Part shown: one piece after another, positions 35,714 through 45,017 of the stretch | Layout: the number at the start of each line of letters is the position of its first letter | Position numbering within the stretch: the first letter of the stretch is position 1 | From: Clostridia bacterium | GTDB lineage: Bacteria; Bacillota; Clostridia; Oscillospirales; CAG-272 | Assembly: GCA_017540175.1 (NCBI GenBank) | Contig: JAFYBN010000054.1 | Location: 1-64,000 of the forward strand | Direction of reading: 5' to 3' | Length of the DNA stretch: 64,000 nt | Translations under genes and position numbers: made by a program | Notes under the pieces: model-generated | Told to the model about the DNA's origin: nothing | Seen by the model: the letters and a program-made list of their open reading frames with translations, nothing else | Databases searched by the model: none

Positions 35714-37192
35714 TCAGCCTTCGAGCTCCGAATAGGTCTTGTTCAGTTTTTCGGTGCCCTTCGTGAGGGACTTCATGGATTTCTTGATGTAGGACGCGGT
35801 CTCGCCCGCAGTGGTGTTGGACTTCAAGAACACGAGATTGTTCAGCCCGGCGACGGATTGGCTGAGCGCGTAGCCGAGGTCGACGTACTGCACGTCGCGG
35901 ATGATGTAGAACATTTCGGTGTCCTCCGGCGCGTCTGCGAGCTTGCTGCCGAGCACCGTCTCCCACACGGCGGGGATGACGTTGTTGTAGTTCTCGCAGC
36001 TGATGGCCTCGAGGCAGTAGGAGATCAGCTCTTCATGGGCGGCGGAGGAAAGGAGCACGCCCCAGTAGATGTCATAGCCCGCGGAGGCGTATTCTTCCTG
36101 CGTCTCGTCGAATTTCGGAGCGGGAAGCACGCCGTAGGAGACGTTCGAGTCGCGCATGCTCTCGTATAGGTTGCGGTTCTCGGAGAACATGAAGAGTCCG
36201 CGTCCCTCGGAGAACATCTTCACGTTGTAGTCCGTGCCGGTGACCGCCTGCGTGAACGCGTCGAGCGCGTCGAATTTCTCCATCACGGCAACCAGTTTCT
36301 CGGTGTTGGCGGTGAAGGCGACGTTGCCGTCCGCGTCCTTTTCCATGCAGCCCGCGCCGAGGTCGGACTGGAACTGTAGCCAGCCGTAGGAGGCGGTGAG
36401 GAAGCCCCACTGGTCGTTCGTGTCGAGCTTGCCGTTGCCGTCGAGGTCCTGCATGCCGCCCTCCGCCATCACGATCATGTCGTCGATGTACCAATCGCCG
36501 TTGCGCACCTTTTCATAGGGGAAGTCCATGCCGAGGTTGCGCATCAGATCCTTGTTGAAGGAGACGGTGCAGTTCATGTAGATGCCGCTCATCGCCATCG
36601 GGTTCGCGGTCGCGAAGAGCTTGCCCTGAATGGTGAAGACCTGGGACGCGCCCTGCCACCACGGCTTCGAGAAGTTGATGAGCTCGAAATTGCGGAGGTT
36701 GCAGAAGTCGCCCCTCAGACCGTTGTTCATGGTCATGTTGTCGTGGTTGTACACGATGTCATAGGTGTCGTCGCCGGCGAGCACAAGGCTGTGGACGTTT
36801 GCCGCGACCACATCGTTCATGTCGTTCGCGGTGCAGGTGACCTCCACGTTGAAGCGTTCGGAAACCTTCGAGCGCTGGTTGAAGAGCGCGTCGTTGACGA
36901 CCTCGCCGTTCATCTCCTCGGCGAAAATGTAGTTCTTCGCTTCATACCAGGTGGTGGTGATGATGTCGAAGGAGTCGCCGTCGAAGTTCTTCTCGGGCAG
37001 GTCGTCGGTGATGAAGGCGTCTTCCTCTTCTTCGGCCGCGGCGCCCGCTTCGGCGGACGGGGTCGCGGTCCCGGCGTCCGTTTTTTCGGACGAGCCGTCG
37101 GCCGCCTTCTCGGAGCATCCGGTGAAGGATACGGTCACGGCGGAGCATGCAAGAAGCACAGCGAGCAGAAGACTGAGAAGCTTTCGATTCAT
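35714..37192 (-). CDS. Extracellular solute-binding lipoprotein (ABC family 1)
   Basis: A 492-residue lipoprotein with signal peptide 1-25 and lipobox Cys26 (FTGC), followed by a linker rich in Ala, Glu and Ser (30-62). The rest is a type 1 solute-binding fold. 'DLDGNGKLDTNDQWG' (about 255-270) is an EF-hand-like calcium loop often seen in sugar-binding proteins of Clostridia. No permease or ATPase gene is adjacent, so it is an orphan that must share a transporter. Carbohydrate is the likely ligand, given the glycosidase genes around it (inference). Confidence 0.88.
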   Translation of the reverse strand: MNRKLLSLLLAVLLACSAVTVSFTGCSEKAADGSSEKTDAGTATPSAEAGAAAEEEEDAFITDDLPEKNFDGDSFDIITTTWYEAKNYIFAEEMNGEVVNDALFNQRSKVSERFNVEVTCTANDMNDVVAANVHSLVLAGDDTYDIVYNHDNMTMNNGLRGDFCNLRNFELINFSKPWWQGASQVFTIQGKLFATANPMAMSGIYMNCTVSFNKDLMRNLGMDFPYEKVRNGDWYIDDMIVMAEGGMQDLDGNGKLDTNDQWGFLTASYGWLQFQSDLGAGCMEKDADGNVAFTANTEKLVAVMEKFDALDAFTQAVTGTDYNVKMFSEGRGLFMFSENRNLYESMRDSNVSYGVLPAPKFDETQEEYASAGYDIYWGVLLSSAAHEELISYCLEAISCENYNNVIPAVWETVLGSKLADAPEDTEMFYIIRDVQYVDLGYALSQSVAGLNNLVFLKSNTTAGETASYIKKSMKSLTKGTEKLNKTYSELEG

Positions 37193-37283
37193 AGGAATGA
37201 TCCTTTCGATGTAAAAATGAGAACCTTCCGCCGCACCGCGCGAGTGTTCGCGAAATTGACGCGGCGGCGGGGATACTGCCCAT

Positions 37284-37312
37284 ATTTTAACCGATCACGG
37301 GCGGCTTGTCAA
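37284..37312 (-). promoter_or_regulatory. Promoter of the solute-binding protein gene
   Basis: Minus strand TTGACA (37312-37307), a 17-base spacer and TAAAAT (37289-37284), about 90 bases before the ATG. Confidence 0.8.
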
Positions 37313-37467
37313 GGGGGGAGACGGGAGAAGAGAGGGATTCTTCAGCCGGGTTCTCCCGCTGCGCGGGGGCCGTGCGGGGACCGCTCGGGGACTGTGCGGC
37401 GAACGCGCGGCAGTTTATCGGCGGGGAACCCGTGTCTGATTTTTTGGCCGCGCCGCCGCCCCTTCCG

Positions 37468-39738
37468 TCACGGCTCGAACGTCTTCACCGTATGCCATTC
37501 GAAGTACCAATCATCGTCCCATCCGGATTTGTCCCCGAGGTGATAAACGGTAAGATCCGAACCTCTTTCGAAAATAAATCCGCCCGTCTCCGGCAAGTCG
37601 CCGTAGAAGTACGCGGCTGCGAATCCGCTGTCGAAAGCGCCTTCTCCGATATACGTCACGCTCGCAGGGATCGTCACGGCGCCGAACAGGAGATCGCAGA
37701 ACGCAAACGCCCATTCTCCGATCGTTGTGACGCCTTCCGGGATCGTCAGGCTGCCCGTGAAGCCGGAGCACTCATAAAACGCATTCTCTCCGATCTCCGT
37801 GACACCCTGCGGAATCGTCAGAGGGCCCTCTGTTCCGCTGTTTTTGTAAAACGCGTATTCCCCGATCCTCTCGCACGCCGGATGGAATTCGGGAAGCGAC
37901 TTCACGCTGCCCGGGCACTGAACGAGCGTCTTTCCGTCCGCCGTGTAGAGAATACCGTTATAGACCGTATAGCTCCGGTTCCCCTCCGCCGCTCCGGCGA
38001 AATAAAGCTCGCCGCAATCCGAAAAAGCCGCGGCGCCGACCGACGCCAGACCCGCCGGGAGCGTCAAGCCTCCCGTGAAGCCGGAGCACCCCGAAAACGC
38101 CCATTTTCCGATCTCAACGAGACCGTCCGGAAGCGAGAGAGTGCCCGTGAAGCCCGAGCAGTCCGAGAATGCCCATTCGCCGATCTTACCGAGACCGTCC
38201 GGAAGCGAGAGGGTGCCCGTGAAGCCCGAGCAACCCGAGAACGCGCCGCTTGCGATCTCCGCGAGATCCGCGGGAAGCGCCAGATTTCCCGTGAAGCCCG
38301 AACAGCTGCAAAATGTCTCTTCTCCGATCCAGGTCACGCCGGCTCCGATGCGGAACTCGCCCGTGAAGCCTGAGCACCCCATGAACGCCCGGTCCCCGAT
38401 CTCCGTCACGCTGTCCGGCAGCGTCAGGCCGCCCGTGAAGCCGGTGCATTCGCAGAAAGCCTCCGCTCCGATCCGGGTCACGCCGGCTCCGAGCTTCAGC
38501 GGACCGGTGATACCGGAGCATCGGTAGAATGCCCGGTCGCCGATCTCCTTCAAGCCGTCCGGGAGGGTCAGGACGCCAGCGGCGGCGCTGCGGTTTTCAA
38601 ACGCGGCCTCCCCGATTTTCACGCACGCGGGGTGGATTTCGGGAAGCTCCGTCACGCCCGGCGCACAGAGGACGAACGTTGAGTGATCCTTCGTGTATAC
38701 AGCTCCGCCATAGGAGGAATAATACGGGTTTTCCGCCGAGACTTCAAAGGACGACACCCCGCGGCATCCGTCGAACGTACCGGATCCGATATCGGAAAGC
38801 CCGGAGGGGATCTTCACGGTTCCCTCCATGCCGCCGCAATAACCGAACGACCTCAATCCGAGCTGGGTCAGGCTTTCCGGGAGGGTCGGTACGCCGACAA
38901 GCCCGTCGCAGCCGTAGAACGCGAAATCGCCGACGGTCTCCACCCCCTCCGGGAGCGTCAGATTTCCCCTGATTTTTTCGCATCGGAAAAACGCGTTATC
39001 TCCGATCCTTTTGCAGGCGGGATCGATTGCGGGAAACCGCGTCATGCCCTGCGGGCAAGCCACGAGCGTGCTTCCGTCCGCCGTATACAGAACGCCTCCC
39101 CGGGCCGAGTAGTACCGGCTCCCCTCCGCGACCGAAAACGAGGTGAGCCAGCTTGTGCCATCGAACGCCCTGATACCGATCGCTTTGAGACTCGCGGGAA
39201 GCACCACGCTGTCAAGACCCATACAAGAGCCGAACGCCGCGTCGCCAATGGACGTCACTCCCTCCGGAATCGTCAGCTTGCCTCTCAGACCCTCGCAGCC
39301 CGAGAACGCGCCGTTTCCGATCGAGGTCACGCCTCTCGCGATTTCGAGGCGGTCAAAGTCCATTCCCCACGGGGCTTCGGTCCGATAACCGCCGCCGACC
39401 AGGATATGGAGCTCGTAATCCCACATCTGCCCCTTGCCGAAGATCGCGAGGTGTCCGTCCTCGTAAAGCCGCCAGTACAGGGTCTCCCCGCACTGACCTT
39501 CCTCCTTGATCTCCTCGTCGTATTCATAGTCGAAGGAGTCGCCGTAGTCCGCCTCCGGTTCTTCTTCCGGGACTTCTTCCGGGACTTCTTCCCCGACTGC
39601 TTCCGTCGTTTCCTTTGTTTCGGAGGGATCCTGCCCCAGCCCGTACTTTCCCGCGTTCTGCGAGGGTCTGACCCTCCGCCTGCATCCGCCTGCCGCAAGG
39701 ATCAAAACCGCCAGCAGCACACAAAGCCCTTTTTTCAT
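37468..39738 (-). CDS. BspA-like leucine-rich-repeat lipoprotein 1
   Basis: A 756-residue surface lipoprotein with signal peptide 1-18 and lipobox (LAAGGC), then an acidic Pro/Glu/Thr linker. A cap module 'EGQCGETLYWRLYEDGHLAIFG...MWDY' follows, then about 25 repeats of the LRR_5/BspA type (consensus 'F-G-L-x-L-P-x-x-L-x-x-I-G-x-x-A-F-x-x-C-x-G'). The array is broken by non-repeat segments of the type 'YYSARGGVLYTADG'. The end is 'VYHLGDKSGWDDDWYF' and a few more residues. The ATG at 39738 is chosen for its AGGAG site and signal peptide; the frame extends 86 codons further upstream without support. Known relatives bind host proteins or other bacteria; a ligand here is unknown. Confidence 0.92.
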   Translation of the reverse strand: MKKGLCVLLAVLILAAGGCRRRVRPSQNAGKYGLGQDPSETKETTEAVGEEVPEEVPEEEPEADYGDSFDYEYDEEIKEEGQCGETLYWRLYEDGHLAIFGKGQMWDYELHILVGGGYRTEAPWGMDFDRLEIARGVTSIGNGAFSGCEGLRGKLTIPEGVTSIGDAAFGSCMGLDSVVLPASLKAIGIRAFDGTSWLTSFSVAEGSRYYSARGGVLYTADGSTLVACPQGMTRFPAIDPACKRIGDNAFFRCEKIRGNLTLPEGVETVGDFAFYGCDGLVGVPTLPESLTQLGLRSFGYCGGMEGTVKIPSGLSDIGSGTFDGCRGVSSFEVSAENPYYSSYGGAVYTKDHSTFVLCAPGVTELPEIHPACVKIGEAAFENRSAAAGVLTLPDGLKEIGDRAFYRCSGITGPLKLGAGVTRIGAEAFCECTGFTGGLTLPDSVTEIGDRAFMGCSGFTGEFRIGAGVTWIGEETFCSCSGFTGNLALPADLAEIASGAFSGCSGFTGTLSLPDGLGKIGEWAFSDCSGFTGTLSLPDGLVEIGKWAFSGCSGFTGGLTLPAGLASVGAAAFSDCGELYFAGAAEGNRSYTVYNGILYTADGKTLVQCPGSVKSLPEFHPACERIGEYAFYKNSGTEGPLTIPQGVTEIGENAFYECSGFTGSLTIPEGVTTIGEWAFAFCDLLFGAVTIPASVTYIGEGAFDSGFAAAYFYGDLPETGGFIFERGSDLTVYHLGDKSGWDDDWYFEWHTVKTFEP

Positions 39739-40022
39739 TTTCACATTCTCCTGTTTGTCGGAATCCGCCCCGCAGACGGCGACTGCCCCGCTTTTGCGGC
39801 AGGGCAGTTCGCCGGAACAAAGAGCGCCTTCATACATCAGTATATCACAGCCGGTACGCCGGGGTGGAAACCCGTTTCCGGGCAAGCTGCGGTCTGTTCC
39901 CGCGTCCGTCTTATTTGTAAAGAGACGGGATGGAAGTTTCTCTTTTTCGGGCATTCGCCCCGCCGTCTGCAAACGGTCCGGGGGAGCGTCCCGCAAAAGG
40001 GTTTGCCAAAAGAGCGGTTTTT

Positions 40023-42269
40023 TTACTCTATCGTGATCTCGCCGCAGAGCCGGATATCGCGCGAGCCGCCGCCGACGAGGACGCGGAACCTGCCGGGCTC
40101 CACCGTCCAGTTGTAGCGGATACCCATGACCTTGAAGCTGTCATAATCGAGCGTGAAGGAGACGGTCTGCTCCTCTCCCGCCTTCAGGGAGATCCGCTTG
40201 AAGCCCTTCAGTAGCATGGGCGGGGTCACGACCGACGCTTCGCAGTCGTCGAGATAGAGCTGGACCACCTCGTCGCCGTCCACCGTGCCGACGTTTTTGA
40301 CCTTCACCGTCACCGCGGCGTCGGTCGGACCGGTTTTTTCGATCGCAAGGTCCGAATACTCGAATTTCGTGTAGCTCAGCCCGTGACCGAAGGAGTAGAG
40401 GGCGTTTTTCGGTCCCTCGAGGAAATCCGTCGCGCCGCCGGGCAGCATGGAATAGTAGCAGGGGATGCGGGTGGAGCTGCGCGGGAGGGAGAGGGGCAGG
40501 CGTCCGGCGGGGCTGAATTCTCCCGTCAGGGCTTCGACGATCGCCCGCGCGCCGCTCTCGCCGCCGAAGAAGGTCATGAGGATCGCGCCGCAGACCTCGC
40601 TCTCGCGGGAGAGCTCGAGCGCCTTGCCGTTTTCGAGCACGAGGACGAGGGGCTTGCCGAGCGCGGAGAGCTTTTCGATCAGCTCGCGCTGACGTCCGTT
40701 CAGAGTCAGCTCGCACCGGTCGCGGCCCTCGCCGCTCGTGATGGTGTTGTCGCCGCCCACGAAGACGACCGCGTCGCAAGAGGCCGCGATGGCGAGGGCT
40801 TCTTCCATCTCGTCGACGATCTCTTCCTCGCCCTCGGACCAGAGATGGGGCTGACCGTCGACGACGCGGGGCTGCTTCTTATCGTAGGTGATGGCGCAGC
40901 CGTTGCACTGGCGCACCGTCACGCCCTCGCCGAGCGCGGCTTTCAACTCCTCGTAAACGGAGGGGATGTGGAACTGCGGCGTGGAGGAGTAGCCGCCGAT
41001 CTTCTGCGCCGCGGAAGACGGTCCGATCACGGCGACGGATTTCAGATCCTTTTTAAAGGGCAGCACGCCGTCGTTTTTGAGCAGGACGACGGATTCGCGG
41101 GCGATCTCGTGCGAGACCTCGCGGTGTTCCCCGCAGCGGATGACGCTTTCCCACGCTTCCTCGTCCGTATAGGGATGCTCGAAGAGCCCGAGCTCGAACT
41201 TGACGCGGAGCACGCGGGAGACGATGTCGTCCAGCCGCTCCATGGAAAGCGATCCCTCTTCGACGAGCGCGACGACGTTGTCCCGCCAGAAGTCCGGATC
41301 GTAGTCGCAGCCCTGCACGTCCAGTCCGTTTCGCATGGCGAGCCCGATCGCCTCCTTATCCGTCGCGACGAGGTGATGGGCGTGCTTCAGCCGTCCCACG
41401 CCGCCCCAGTCGGAGCGGGAGTAGCCCTTTAATTTGAAGCGTTCCTTCAGCACGTCCTTCAGATACCATTCGGACGCCATGAGGGGATCGCCGTCCACGC
41501 AGTTGTAGGCGACCATGACGTTGTACGCGCCGCCCTCCCGGATGCCCGCTTCGAACACGGGCAGGTAGCAGCTTTCGACCTCGCGTCTGCCGGCGCGCGC
41601 GGGAGCGCAGTTGGTGCCGCCCTCCGCGATGCCGTGGACGCAGTAGTGCTTGGGCTCGGCGATGACGGCGTCCGGGCGGGAGATGTCTCCCTTCTGCTCC
41701 CCGGAGACGATAGCCGCCGCCATACGGGACGAAAGATAAGTGTCCTCGCCGAAGGTCTCCTCCACGCGTCCCCACCGGGGCTCCCGCGCGACGTCGAGGT
41801 TCGGGGCGAGGATCTCGTACATGCCGAGCGCGCGGGTCTCACGACCGATGGCTTCGCCGACGCGGTGAACCAGGTCGGGATCGAAGGTCGCGCCGAAGTT
41901 CAGCGGGCAGGGGAAGACCGTTCCTCTGATGCCGCTGATGCCGTGCAGCGCCTCTCCGGTGAAGATGACCGGGATGCCGAGGCGGGTGTGCTCGACGAAA
42001 TACCGCTGGATCTTATTAAAAGGCACGGGGGTGGAGTACATGTCGTGAACGAAGCCGATGCCGGCCTCGCCGAAGTCCTTCGCGAGCTTGTCCCAGTCGA
42101 AGTCGGTGTCGGGCTCGACGGAGCAGAACTGGCGCGGATCGGGCTTCGTCGCGTATTCGACGCCGCGCATCATACAGGTCTGGGCGGCCTTCTCTCTCAG
42201 GGTCATGCGCCCGAGCAGGTCGGCGACGCGCCGCTCGACGGGGAGGGCGGGATTTTGATAATCAAACAT
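40023..42269 (-). CDS. GH3-family beta-glycosidase
   Basis: A 748-residue enzyme of glycoside hydrolase family 3. The N-terminal barrel starts 'PVERRVADLLGRMTLREKAAQ' and contains the nucleophile motif 'YSRSDWGG' (Asp). The alpha/beta sandwich holds 'VFVGGDNTITSGEGRDR', and the C-terminal fibronectin-like domain ends the protein. There is no signal peptide, so it is intracellular, and no PA14 insert. Beta-glucosidase or beta-xylosidase activity are the usual options. The ATG at 42269 has GGAG 6 bases upstream; an ATG 12 bases earlier has no such site. Confidence 0.93.
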   Translation of the reverse strand: MFDYQNPALPVERRVADLLGRMTLREKAAQTCMMRGVEYATKPDPRQFCSVEPDTDFDWDKLAKDFGEAGIGFVHDMYSTPVPFNKIQRYFVEHTRLGIPVIFTGEALHGISGIRGTVFPCPLNFGATFDPDLVHRVGEAIGRETRALGMYEILAPNLDVAREPRWGRVEETFGEDTYLSSRMAAAIVSGEQKGDISRPDAVIAEPKHYCVHGIAEGGTNCAPARAGRREVESCYLPVFEAGIREGGAYNVMVAYNCVDGDPLMASEWYLKDVLKERFKLKGYSRSDWGGVGRLKHAHHLVATDKEAIGLAMRNGLDVQGCDYDPDFWRDNVVALVEEGSLSMERLDDIVSRVLRVKFELGLFEHPYTDEEAWESVIRCGEHREVSHEIARESVVLLKNDGVLPFKKDLKSVAVIGPSSAAQKIGGYSSTPQFHIPSVYEELKAALGEGVTVRQCNGCAITYDKKQPRVVDGQPHLWSEGEEEIVDEMEEALAIAASCDAVVFVGGDNTITSGEGRDRCELTLNGRQRELIEKLSALGKPLVLVLENGKALELSRESEVCGAILMTFFGGESGARAIVEALTGEFSPAGRLPLSLPRSSTRIPCYYSMLPGGATDFLEGPKNALYSFGHGLSYTKFEYSDLAIEKTGPTDAAVTVKVKNVGTVDGDEVVQLYLDDCEASVVTPPMLLKGFKRISLKAGEEQTVSFTLDYDSFKVMGIRYNWTVEPGRFRVLVGGGSRDIRLCGEITIE

Positions 42270-42304
42270 GGTGATCTCCATTCGGGTGATTGGTTGATGG
42301 TTCT

Positions 42305-42333
42305 ATTGTACACGTTCGCGCGTGCCTTGTCAA
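42305..42333 (-). promoter_or_regulatory. Promoter of the GH3 gene
   Basis: Minus strand TTGACA (42333-42328), a 17-base spacer and TACAAT (42310-42305), 36 bases before the ATG. Confidence 0.85.
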
Positions 42334-42399
42334 GGGAGAGGAGGAAACGGAAAAAGAAATCACGGCATGCGCCGGGATGAACTCCGTCCGGTGACGGGC

Positions 42400-42488
42400 G
42401 AGCTCCCCGCGCAGGGAGCGGCACGGGGCGTGACGCTGACCGGCGAAGCCTTCGGCGACGTGAGATCCCCGCGCGGGGAGCGGCACGG
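42400..42488. repeat. Pair of 27-bp direct repeats with internal hairpins
   Basis: Copies at 42400-42426 and 42462-42488 share GAG.TCCCCGCGC.GGGAG and GCGGCACGG, each able to form a CTCCCCGC/GCGGGGAG-like stem. They lie in the 379-base gap between the GH3 and MBL-fold genes, between the two divergent promoters. The remaining bases of the gap show only those promoters. They could be an operator pair or repeat debris. Confidence 0.6.
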
Positions 42489-42569
42489 ACGCTTTGCGTT
42501 TTTGCGGTTGAACGGATTACGGAAAACCGACCTCCGGTCGCGCGCGGAGGACGAAAAAAGCGAAATCTC

Positions 42570-42598
42570 TTGCATTCTTTCTCATTGTATGCTATACT
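42570..42598 (+). promoter_or_regulatory. Promoter of the MBL-fold hydrolase gene
   Basis: TTGCAT (42570-42575), a 17-base spacer and TATACT (42593-42598), 51 bases before the ATG; AAGGAG precedes the start. Confidence 0.7.
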
Positions 42599-42648
42599 GA
42601 AGCCGGACAAAGCTCGGGCGGCGGGATGAAAAAACGAAGGAGAAGAAT

Positions 42649-43344
42649 ATGGAAAACGTATTTCCGATCAACGAAAGCATGTGGAGGATCGAAAACGGCG
42701 GCGTGCGGTACTTCCTGCTTTGCGGCGCAGAGCGGGCGGCGCTCGTGGACACCGGCATGAGAGCGCCGGACGCGCGCGAAATCGCCGAGAGCCTGACGGA
42801 CGAGCCCCTCATCCTCATCAACACCCACGCCGACCCCGACCACATCTCGGGCAACGCCGCGTTTGAGCGGGCGTATATGAGCCCCGCGGAGGAGGAGAAT
42901 TACCGCTCCCACGGCGGCGCGGGCGAGCTCGTCCCCGTGCGGGAGGGCGACGTGATCGAGCTGGGGGACCGGCCCCTCCGGATCATCGACATTCCCGGGC
43001 ACACACCGGGGAGCATCGCGATCCTCGACGAAAAGAACCGCGCGCTGATCGGCGGCGATTCGGTGCAGGACGGCAATATCTTCATGTTTGGGGCGCGGCG
43101 CGATCTCGAAAAATACATCGAAAGCATGCGGCATCTCAACGAATATGCGGGGCTGTTCGACGAGGTCTGGCCCATGCACGGGAGCTTTCCGGTGAAGCCG
43201 GAGCTGATCGGAAAGCTGATCGAGGGGGCGCTCGAAATCCGCGCCGGACGCGCGCAGGGCGAGCCGGTCGAGCGGTTCGGGGGGAAGGTGTGCCTGTACC
43301 GGTTCCCGTACGCGGGATTTCTGTGCGATATGCCGCAGCAGTAA
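42649..43344 (+). CDS. MBL-fold metallo-hydrolase
   Basis: A 231-residue cytoplasmic metallo-beta-lactamase-fold enzyme. Metal ligands are visible in 'NTHADPDHISGN' (HxDxDH variant, HADPDH), 'IPGHTPGS', 'GGDSVQDG' and 'WPMHGSF'. The compact length and the 'HTPGS' motif fit glyoxalase II-like hydrolases. Its substrate is unknown. It has its own promoter and a strong terminator, so it is monocistronic. Confidence 0.9.
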   Translation: MENVFPINESMWRIENGGVRYFLLCGAERAALVDTGMRAPDAREIAESLTDEPLILINTHADPDHISGNAAFERAYMSPAEEENYRSHGGAGELVPVREGDVIELGDRPLRIIDIPGHTPGSIAILDEKNRALIGGDSVQDGNIFMFGARRDLEKYIESMRHLNEYAGLFDEVWPMHGSFPVKPELIGKLIEGALEIRAGRAQGEPVERFGGKVCLYRFPYAGFLCDMPQQ

Positions 43345-43441
43345 CCGGGTGAGACGGGGATCCGCTGATCCGAGGGATCGGGCGGGAGGATGAAGGAGAT
43401 CCCGCCTCTGCGCGGCGGGTGAACACGGCTGACGGAAACAT

Positions 43442-43488
43442 AACGGCTGCCGCAAGTCTTTCCGAGACTGCGGCAGCCGCCGTTTTTC
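43442..43488 (+). terminator. Intrinsic terminator of the MBL-fold gene
   Basis: Long near-perfect hairpin GGCTGCCGCA-AGTCT / AGACT-GCGGCAGCC with the loop TTCCG, followed by GCCGTTTTT. It lies between two convergent genes and probably limits read-through in both directions. Confidence 0.85.
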
Positions 43489-43507
43489 GGGTATCGGTAA
43501 TCGGCAA

Positions 43508-44647
43508 TCAGTCTTCCGCCAGCGTTTTGCAGACCATTTCGAGATTCTTGATGATCTCGAGGTGCTGGGGACATTTGCCCTCGCACGCGCCGCAGCCGAC
43601 GCAGTCGTCGAAGGTCTTGCCGCCGCGGCGGACGTAATCCCGCCACATGTTCTTCGCGTGATCCTTCAGACCGTAGACGTTGTAATACGTGTACATCTCG
43701 AAGATGCGCGGGATGTCGATGTCCATGGTGCAGGGCTGGCAGTAGCGGCAGCCGGTGCAGTAGAGCTCGGAGAACTTTTTGATCTCCTCCATCGCCTTGC
43801 CGAGCTGTTCCCATTCCTCCTCGGAGAACGCCGTGCTGTCGGAAGCGACCTTCACGTTCTTCTGCACCATGTCGAGCGTCTGCATGCCGGAGAGGGCGCA
43901 GTTCAGATTCGGGTTGCCGAGGACGAACTTGAAGGCGAGCTCGTAGGTGGCGATGGAGGGCTTGCCGGTCAGCTTCGCGTACAGATCGGTCGGAGCGGCG
44001 AGGCGGCCTCCGCCGACGGGACCCATCGCGACGGTGCCGAGTCCCTTTTCTTCGTTGACGTATTGGATCATTTCCTCGTTGGAGCGGTCGAGCAGGTTGT
44101 ACTGGCAGAGCATGGATTCGAGCTTCACGCCGCGCTCCTCCGCGGTGTCGACGATATACTTGATCGCGCTCGGATGGTCGTGGAAGGAGAAGGAAATGTG
44201 GCGGATGAGCCCTTCCTCCTTCGCCTTCGCGGCCTCGGAGAGCAGATCCTCCTTCAGGATGATGTCGTCAAAGGAGCCGCGGTTGATGCCCCAGAAGTGA
44301 TAGAAATCGACGTGGTCGGTGCCGAGCTGCTCGATGGAGCTTTCGAGACGGCGGCGGTAGCCCTCGCGTCCCATGCCCGCGTCGAGGGGGCACTTCGTCG
44401 AAATGAGGATCTTGTCGCGGAAGGAGGAGACCGCGCGTCCGAGCGCCTCCTCGCTGTGCCGATTGCAGTAGCCCGGGGCGGTGTCGAAATAGTTCACGCC
44501 GTTCTCGTAGGCGCAGGAGATCATTTCGTCGACCTTGTCCTGATCGACGAAGCGCGCGCCGTCCTTTTCAACCTCCGGAAAACGCATGCAGCCGAAGCCG
44601 AGCGCGGAGATTTTTTCGCCGGTTCTGCCGAAATTGCGGTAATTCAT
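43508..44647 (-). CDS. Aldo/keto reductase with C-terminal iron-sulfur domain
   Basis: A 379-residue fusion. Residues 1-280 form an AKR barrel ('MNYRNFGRTGEKISALGFGCMR', 'FDTAPGYCNRHSEEALG' with the catalytic Asp and Tyr, 'STKCPL'). Residues about 285-379 carry two 4Fe-4S motifs: 'CTGCRYCQPC' and 'CVGCGACEGKCP'. This type is common in anaerobic Clostridia and reduces carbonyl compounds with electrons passing through the clusters; the substrate is unknown. A TATAAT at 44724-44719 with a poor -35 lies upstream. Confidence 0.93.
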   Translation of the reverse strand: MNYRNFGRTGEKISALGFGCMRFPEVEKDGARFVDQDKVDEMISCAYENGVNYFDTAPGYCNRHSEEALGRAVSSFRDKILISTKCPLDAGMGREGYRRRLESSIEQLGTDHVDFYHFWGINRGSFDDIILKEDLLSEAAKAKEEGLIRHISFSFHDHPSAIKYIVDTAEERGVKLESMLCQYNLLDRSNEEMIQYVNEEKGLGTVAMGPVGGGRLAAPTDLYAKLTGKPSIATYELAFKFVLGNPNLNCALSGMQTLDMVQKNVKVASDSTAFSEEEWEQLGKAMEEIKKFSELYCTGCRYCQPCTMDIDIPRIFEMYTYYNVYGLKDHAKNMWRDYVRRGGKTFDDCVGCGACEGKCPQHLEIIKNLEMVCKTLAED

Positions 44648-45017
44648 GGCTGTTCCTTTCTCGTTCTGCGCCGAGGGGATGTACCCGGGCGTTTTTTGTT
44701 TTGTTCAGCGTTTTTCCCATTATATCACGGACTTGGACGGAATGGAAGAGGGAACACGAAATTCTTTAATTTTGAACGCCGATTTAATAAAATGCCCGCC
44801 GGAGAGCGGACATGCCGATCCGCCGCCGCGCGGGACCGGCCTTTCCACGCGCTGATCGGAGTTCGCGGCGCGAACTCCCTGAATTCACGCAAAGCGGGAA
44901 CTTCCGGGAATCCCCCGCTCATCGCGCAACCCGGACCTTTGGCGAGGACATTTCGTGCCGGTTTACGCGGGAAGAGGGAGATTCTTCGCTGTCGCTCAGA
45001 ATAACAAAGAAAAGCGT
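44648..45017. other. Intergenic DNA with a dispersed-repeat remnant
   Basis: The minus-strand TATAAT at 44724-44719 is probably the -10 element of the aldo/keto reductase gene (the -35 candidate is TTCCAT). At about 44968-45000 the segment GAGATTCTTCGCTGTCGCTC, then AGAATAACAA, resembles a short dispersed sequence common in gut Clostridia genomes (from memory, unverified). No gene was seen. Confidence 0.45.

Noticed and set aside
35714-37192. Complete ABC sugar transporter locus
   Set aside because: Only the binding protein is present; neighbouring genes on both sides are a GH95 enzyme and a BspA-like protein.
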